Part shown: piece after piece, positions 58,657-64,000 of the stretch | Position numbering within the stretch: the stretch's first letter is position 1 | How the letters are laid out: each line of letters opens with the position of its first letter | Assembly (NCBI GenBank): GCA_037693485.1 | Contig: CM075352.1 | Coordinates: 69,318,001 to 69,382,000 of the forward strand | DNA: 64,000 nucleotides | Reading direction: 5' to 3' | Source of the DNA: Kitagawia praeruptora | Taxonomy: Eukaryota > Streptophyta > Magnoliopsida > Apiales > Apiaceae | Made by a program: the position numbers and the translations under genes | The notes under the pieces: generated by a model | Told to the model about the DNA's origin: nothing | What the model saw: the letters and a program-made list of their open reading frames with translations, nothing else | The model's database searches: none

Positions 58657-59906
58657 TGTAACATCCCGACTTTTCGAGATATTAAATCTAAATACAAAAC
58701 TTAAATAAAATGAATTCTTTATTCAAATAAACCAAATATTCAATAGAGTCAACGCAGCGGTCAAATTTAATAATTCAAAATCATAAAACCGGAGACGCAA
58801 CTCCACAAATCCAATGATCAATGTCTAATAATTCACTGAAATTATTCTAAATAAACTATAAGTCTTTTCCAATAATAACAATAAATCACATAGCACGAAA
58901 TCCATAAGCTCACATCCTTATTCGATCCAAAGCTTAACAACCTGAAATATTTGAAAAGAGTGAGCTACACAGCTCAGCAAGTACAAACTGACTAACAGAT
59001 ATTCTTAAAAATCAATGGGCGTTTTTAATAAAACAATTTTCAAAATCCAATATAAGTTTGCAAAACATTTACGAAAACAATTCCAACCCAAAGTTTTATA
59101 TTTTCAAAACACAGAATTTAAAACAGAAACAGAAGCAGAAAACAGAAATAAAACGAAAGGAAAATCAAAATTCCACAGTCTTGCTCTACGGCCACACTTT
59201 GCCAGTGACCGGCATCTTATTCTTATTCTTATTCTTTCGCCACACTTTGCCAGTGACCGGCATCTAAAGTTCAATAATTACGCGCCCTTAATAGGTATCT
59301 AAAGTTGCACACTTGTGCGCCTACTAAGGGTATCTAAGGCTAGTTCCGGAACTATAGCGTAAATTACGAACGGGTTCAAAACGTAGAGACTGAGGGATTC
59401 AAATATTCTCGTATCTTATATCTTATACAGTTCGAAAATCAATATTCTTATATCTTATACGAAAATCGAAAACAGAATATCAATATCTTTTCCGAAAATA
59501 AAAGTAAGTCAAAAGGTACTTACCTCAAAGTCGACACTAAATACCGAAAATAATTGCTCGAACTGATCCTGTTAGTGGTGAGAGCCTATACGAGTTTCAG
59601 ATAGGGATCTTATATAGGCACAGCAACCCTAAATTTAATTAAGGTAATCCTAAAATTTTCGTACAATCTCTCCCAGTAATACGTAAAATAAAATATTCTA
59701 ATTCACACAAATATCTTAAATTAAATGATATTGATTCTCTAATATCTTTTCACACTTCTTTCCTCTAATAATAAATATCATCCTTATTCAAAATATCTTG
59801 CACAAAAATAATTCTAAACATTACTAATTAACATAATTATCTAAAAAAAATGACTTAAAATCTATTATCTAATAATAAAATAAAATAAAATTAACGGGGT
59901 TTTACA
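58657..59906 (-). repeat. 3' LTR of the gag-only element (1250 bp)
   Basis: Begins TGTAACATCCCG on the plus strand and ends TTTTACA. It contains a 28-bp direct repeat (CCACACTTTGCCAGTGACCG core, near 59190 and 59241). Small ORFs at 59015-59302 recur in the other LTR and are not genes. Confidence 0.96.
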
Positions 59907-59919
59907 TTCTTCCCTCCTT
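59907..59919 (-). other. polypurine tract of the gag-only element
   Basis: Minus-strand AAGGAGGGAAGAA, directly against the 3' LTR. Confidence 0.88.
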
Positions 59920-59986
59920 AAAAGAATTTGGTCCCCAAATTCACAATAATAAAATAAAATAAATCATGAAGAAAATAAATCATACC

Positions 59987-60991
59987 TTAATAGTTGGTGC
60001 GACTTCCACTGAGCTGAAACACACGTCCAATGCCAATCTTCTTATCAGCTTCCTTCCTTGGTGCAGCTTCATTCCTTGGTGGTGGGTTATGCGGGCACTC
60101 TGAAATCTTGTGTCCTACTTCTCCGCAATGAAAACAGGCACCCGTGTTCCATCGGCAATGTTTATCTAGATGATTTTTACCGCACCTCGAACACTTCTCT
60201 CGATCACCCTGTCCTCCAATATTATCGTACGCGTGTGGCTTCTTGAAGGGTCCCCTTTGAGACGAAAATCCACCAGTTGGAGCGAATCGCTTCTTGTTCC
60301 AGTTGCTTGTCGCCTTTTCAGATTCAGCTAGGCCTCTCTCGATTACTAAAGCCTTGTTGAACACAGCTTCGTACGTCTGAAGTTCAAAAGACGCCACCGA
60401 ATTCCTAATGTCGGTTCGAAGTCCCTCTTCCAATCTTCTTGCTCGGCTGCTTTCATCTGCTACTAAGGTCGGTGCGTACTTCGAGAGCTTTGCAAATTTC
60501 GCTTCATATTCAGTAACAGTCTTTCCACCTTGCTCGAGCCGAATGAAGTCCCGCTCCTTTTGTAGACGAACTGTTCTCGGAAAGTACTTATCTTCTAATG
60601 CCTTCTTGAACTTTGCCCAGGTGTATGGTTCCGATTCCCCTTCAGCGGTTGCGGTCTCGTTCTTCCTTTTCTCCATGAGCCACCAGTCATAAGCACTGCC
60701 TTGCAATTGATACACAGCTAAGGTGACCTTCTGCTCCTCATTGCTGCTGAGAAGTCCGAAAGCTTTTTCCATCTCCTGTATCCACATCTCGACTATGGCC
60801 GGATCAGTCGCCCCGTCGAAAGTTGGCGGGTTCAAACGCTTAAACTGAGAGACGATATTCTGTTGCCTGGGTTGTTGATTCACGAGCGTTGCTAGGGTCT
60901 CAGCTAGCTGGTCGAATACATTTCCACCATCACCATTGTTGTTACCATTTTGATTGTCATTGTTGTTGCCATTGTTGCCTTCTCCCTCCAT
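59987..60991 (-). CDS. gag: intact gag of the gag-only gypsy-type element, 334 aa
   Basis: I start at the ATG at 60991 (MEGEGNNGNNNDNQNG), since the Asn/Gly-rich start is typical of chromovirus Gag; the same frame opens 27 codons earlier. Capsid-forming core at about residues 60-220: FDGATDPAIVEMWIQEMEKA, then YDWWLMEK, TWAKFKKALEDKYFP, QGGKTVTEYEAKFAKLSKYA and EEGLRTDI. Two zinc knuckles follow near residues 270-305: CSRCGKNHLDKHC and CFHCGEVGHKISEC, the second perfect CX2CX4HX4C. The C-terminus is basic and stops at 59987 before any protease motif. No frameshift or stop breaks the frame. Gag packages the RNA and builds the particle; enzymes must come from a relative, probably Tekay-like. 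Confidence 0.93.
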   Translation of the reverse strand: MEGEGNNGNNNDNQNGNNNGDGGNVFDQLAETLATLVNQQPRQQNIVSQFKRLNPPTFDGATDPAIVEMWIQEMEKAFGLLSSNEEQKVTLAVYQLQGSAYDWWLMEKRKNETATAEGESEPYTWAKFKKALEDKYFPRTVRLQKERDFIRLEQGGKTVTEYEAKFAKLSKYAPTLVADESSRARRLEEGLRTDIRNSVASFELQTYEAVFNKALVIERGLAESEKATSNWNKKRFAPTGGFSSQRGPFKKPHAYDNIGGQGDREKCSRCGKNHLDKHCRWNTGACFHCGEVGHKISECPHNPPPRNEAAPRKEADKKIGIGRVFQLSGSRTNY

Positions 60992-61195
60992 CTTTTCTAA
61001 AAACGACAAACTTCCAAACTTATAATCAATGATCAAAATCATAAAAGTCAAACAAGTCAAATAATCACACAAACAAGTGCCCTAGATTCAAAATAATTTA
61101 CTAACTTAAAGGTCAAAACATATACGAGAGTCTATAGGATCGCATCCTAGGGAATGTACTAGTCCCATACCTAATACACTCCGAAGGAAAACCTA

Positions 61196-61208
61196 GGCTC
61201 TGATACCA
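61196..61208 (-). other. primer-binding site (tRNA-iMet) of the gag-only element
   Basis: Plus-strand GGCTCTGATACCA, two bases from the LTR at 61211. Confidence 0.93.
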
Positions 61209-61210
61209 AC

Positions 61211-62470
61211 TGTAACATCCCGACTTTTCGAGATATTAAATCTAAATACAAAACTTAAATAAAATGAATTCTTTATTCAAATAAACCAAATATTCAATAG
61301 AGTCAACGCAGCGGTCAAATTTAATAATTCAAAATCATAAAACCGGAGACGCAACTCCACAAATCCAATGATCAATGTCTAATAATTCACTGAAATTATT
61401 CTAAATAAACTATAAGTCTTTTCCAATAATAACAATAAATCACATAGCACGAAATCCATAAGCTCACATCCTTATTCGATCCAAAGCTTAACAACCTGAA
61501 ATATTTGAAAAGAGTGAGCTACACAGCTCAGCAAGTACAAACTGACTAACAGATATTCTTAAAAATCAATGGGCGTTTTTAATAAAACAATTTTCAAAAT
61601 CCAATATAAGTTTGCAAAACATTTACGAAAACAATTCCAACCCAAAGTTTTATATTTTCAAAACACAGAATTTAAAACAGAAACAGAAGCAGAAAACAGA
61701 AATAAAACGAAAGGAAAATCAAAATTCCACAGTCTTGCTCTACGGCCACACTTTGCCAGTGACCGGCATCTTATTCTTATTCTTATTCTTTCGCCACACT
61801 TTGCCAGTGACCGGCATCTAAAGTTCAATAATTACGCGCCCTTAATAGGTATCTAAAGTTGCACACTTGTGCGCCTACTAAGGGTATCTAAGGCTAGTTC
61901 CGGAACTATAGCGTAAATTACGAACGGGTTCAAAACGTAGAGACTGAGGGATTCAAATATTCTCGTATCTTATATCTTATACAGTTCGAAAATCAATATT
62001 CTTATATCTTATACGAAAATCGAAAACAGAATATCAATATCTTTTCCGAAAATAAAAGTAAGTCAAAAGGTACTTACCTCAAAGTCGACACTAAATACCG
62101 AAAATAATTGCTCGAACTGATCCTGTTAGTGGTGAGAGCCTATACGAGTTTCAGATAGGGATCTTATATAGGCACAGCAACCCTAAATTTAATTAAGGTA
62201 ATCCTAAAATTTTCGTACAATCTCTCCCTTTAATACGTAAAATAAAATATTCTAATTCACACAAATATCTTAAATTAAATGATATTGATTCTCTAATATC
62301 TTTTCACACTTCTTTCCTCTAATAATAAATATCATCCTTATTCAAAATATCTTGCACAAAAATAATTCTAAACATTACTAATTAACATAATTATCTAAAA
62401 AAAATGACTTAAAATCTATTATCTAATAATAAAATAAAATAAAATAAAATAAAATTAACGGGGTTTTACA
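61211..62470 (-). repeat. 5' LTR of the gag-only element (1260 bp)
   Basis: Nearly identical to 58657-59906. It has two more AAAAT units near its plus-strand right end. Confidence 0.96.
62164..62170 (-). promoter_or_regulatory. candidate TATA box in the 5' LTR of the gag-only element
   Basis: Minus-strand TGCCTATATAAGATCC, about 300 bp into the LTR from its start at 62470; present in both LTRs (plus-strand 59609-59615 in the other). Confidence 0.55.
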
Positions 62471-62635
62471 ATAGAATTATAAGATTATTTTGTAAAAGGG
62501 TCCCGCCAGGGGCCTTATATAAAGGGCAATTTTAATGCATTTTAAGTGATTCTCTCATATTCTCTATATAACAAATTCTCCCTAGAAGGGAACTCTATAT
62601 ATATATATTCACCTCGCATATTTTATGGGTCACTT

Positions 62636-64000
62636 TTTTTTTGGGCAAAAGGTCACTTTGCCTACTATACTTTTTAAAAATTTTCACTTAGCCTACTGTA
62701 CTATCGAAGTGGTCATTGTACTTTTCTTTTTTTCTCTTTTCCCCATCACCGTCTGTTGAAAAATAAATCCGTCTGTTTGACTAACGGAGTGGTGAGTTGG
62801 CTCTCCCAATCACACTCCACGTCAGCAATTAAACCCCAAATATAAACCCCCAATTAAACCCCTAAATAAACCCCAAATATAATCCCTAAATAAAACCCAA
62901 CTCAATTAAACCCGCCCCCGCTTTCGATCTCCCTTGTTTGTTTATTCAGTGTGTGAGTCCGGTGGAAGTCTCTGGATTCTCTTTGACACTCTCGAACCAT
63001 CTATCTGAATCTCTCATCTCTCTTTCTCCCAAACTCTCTCACAATCTGCTGGGTTTACGATTCTTGCTGTAATCCTGTTATATTCTGTTTTTACTTATAA
63101 TAACAATCTCTCTCTCCTTTGTCTGTAAGATATTTGACCTTAAGTAATGCCCTAATAACCAGTGAGGAAGTGTGACTGTAGAAGGAGATTGAAGTGGTGA
63201 GATGATATCGGTTTGAATTGAAGGTGGGAGGCGGGTGAACGAAATCGGAGAAGTGCACGTGGGAGAGGAGAACGGAGGAGATTGAGTTAGATAGGTTGTG
63301 AATGAAAAATGGATGTGGGAATTGGTGGTAGTGAATGGGAATGAGAACAGCGGAGGAATGGGAGTGGAGACGAACGGAGTTTTGCAGGTGGTCGAAAGAG
63401 CAGGGGATGTGTGTTTGAAGGAAGTGTGGTAGGGAGAAAGGAGAGATAAATGTGGTGATGGGAAAACGGAGAGGAGTGATGAATTGATGGGTGGAGGTTG
63501 TGGTGAAGAAGGATGGTGATGTGGGTTAGTGGTCGAAGGAATGAGGGGTTGGAATGCTGTGGTAGTCGGGTGATGGTGCTGCAGAGAAGAAGACGGGGGA
63601 AAGGGAATTGGTGGAGGCAAACGGTGGTGAGTGTTAATTTGTTGGGGGCGAAGTGGACGGAGATGCGGCTGCATTGTGGGTGAGAGAAAGGAGAATGGAG
63701 GTTGAGGTGGTGGTGCGAGATCTGGGCGGAGACGGAGTGGTGGATGGGTGTGGTTGTTGGCGAGATGAGATGGTGAAGGAGGAGACAGGGGAGATGAGAG
63801 ATATTTTGTAATTACATACAACTGAAAATTAATTTAAGGATTTTTTAAAGTTTTTATTAAAAAAAATTATGGTTTTGCTGATGTGTCGTGTACGTGGCAT
63901 GCTGATTGTACATTCAATCATCAATTTAACGGTCAAACAAACGGACTGAATTTTCAACAGACGGCGATGGGGAAAAGAGAAAAAAAGGAAAGTACAATGA
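62636..64000. mobile_element. left part of a long-TIR (Mutator-like) element carrying foreign DNA, cut by window end
   Basis: 62718-62795 and the last 85 bases (63915-64000) are inverted copies. TCTTTTCCCCATCACCGTCT and TTGACTAACGG on the left match the complement of the right end with a few changes. Left-end text (AAAAGGTCACTTTGCCTAC) continues outward to about 62636, so the right TIR must extend past the window. Between the TIRs is GC-richer DNA: a pyrimidine-rich, leader-like part (62925-63075) and a purine-rich part (63170-63800). Long TIRs around unrelated GC-rich sequence suggest gene capture (Pack-MULE type). The target duplication is not testable here. Confidence 0.6.
63078..63821 (-). 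other. 247-codon Pro/Ser/His-rich open frame of doubtful coding status
   Basis: An open frame on the minus strand made mostly of Pro, Ser, Thr, His and Leu, without domain or periodic motif. It exists because the plus strand is nearly all purine over 600 bases. It may be a by-product of this composition or a captured fragment of a gene. It lies inside the putative Mutator-like element. I do not call it a gene. Confidence 0.25.

Larger units (their letters stand above)
58657..62470 (-). mobile_element. gag-only gypsy-type LTR element (TR-GAG-like), young
   Basis: Ends TGTAACATCCCG and GGGGTTTTACA, with the target duplication ATAGA (58652-58656 and 62471-62475). LTRs are 58657-59906 (1250 bp) and 61211-62470 (1260 bp). 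By eye they differ by two or three substitutions near 59670/62227 and a 10-bp change in an AAAAT run. The interior is only 1304 bp and holds primer site, gag and polypurine tract, with no protease, RT or integrase. It is a compact non-autonomous element that could supply its own capsid protein. Confidence 0.95.
58380..62600. mobile_element. hairpin MITE split by the gag-only element
   Basis: The left part (58380-58656) and right part (62476-62600) are inverted copies. AATATGAGAGAATCA and TCTTATAATTCTA appear in one and their complements in the other, over about 130 bp. Excluding the inserted LTR element the MITE is about 400 bp. Flanks are (TA)n, so the target duplication cannot be sized. Confidence 0.7.

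Noticed and set aside
62825..62920. Telomere-like words (CCCTAAA, AAACCCC repeats) in the right-hand element
   Set aside because: Only one or two exact CCCTAAA occur and the spacing is irregular; it is a C/A-rich low-complexity run, not an interstitial telomere array.
63078..63821. 247-codon minus-strand ORF as a host gene
   Set aside because: The composition is Pro/Ser/His only, with no domain; it follows from the purine bias of the plus strand and lies between transposon TIRs.

Overview
This is plant nuclear DNA, most likely from a dicot with a large genome. The sequence is AT-rich and made almost entirely of transposable elements: LTR retrotransposons of the Ty1/copia and Ty3/gypsy groups with tRNA-iMet or tRNA-Asp primer sites, a SINE, LINE ends, Stowaway and Tourist MITEs, hAT- and Mutator-type MITEs, and a Helitron-like end. 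I could not fix the species. I found no intact host protein-coding gene, no rRNA and no functional tRNA.

Layout. (1) 1-23709: a Ty1/copia element with its 5' end off the window. It is split by a 16.3-kb Ty3/gypsy element (803-17098, duplicated target ACCCT), whose 5' LTR was later hit by a hAT MITE and a Mutator-type hairpin MITE. The copia has broken gag, pol and an extra 3' ORF, and ends with a 580-bp LTR. (2) 23710-29010: a decayed, intron-containing transposon-associated gene, a 119-bp tandem array, a small TATA-led ORF, and a 110-bp tandem array. The two arrays differ in sequence but share a two-hairpin plan. (3) 29056-35531: an Athila/Tat-type element on the minus strand, encoding gag, protease and a second gag-like domain with no polymerase, and with unequal LTRs. 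(4) 35537-38295: a retroposed fragment with an RNase H-like piece, interrupted by a hAT MITE and a Mutator-type MITE. (5) 38296-46783: a very young copia-derived element (LTRs differ at about one site by eye) whose pol is wrecked. (6) 46784-58380: LINE end, solo LTRs, MITEs, SINE and a Helitron candidate. (7) 58657-62470: a young LTR element with only an intact gag, inserted into a hairpin MITE. (8) 62636-64000: the left part of a long-TIR element holding non-TE-like, GC-richer DNA.

Common theme. Four LTR elements here (803-17098, 29056-35531, 38296-46783, 58657-62470) lack a usable polymerase, yet three have almost identical LTRs. They appear to have moved recently using enzymes made elsewhere. 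Target-site duplications were read directly and anchor nearly all boundaries. LTR identities were counted by eye and are approximate.
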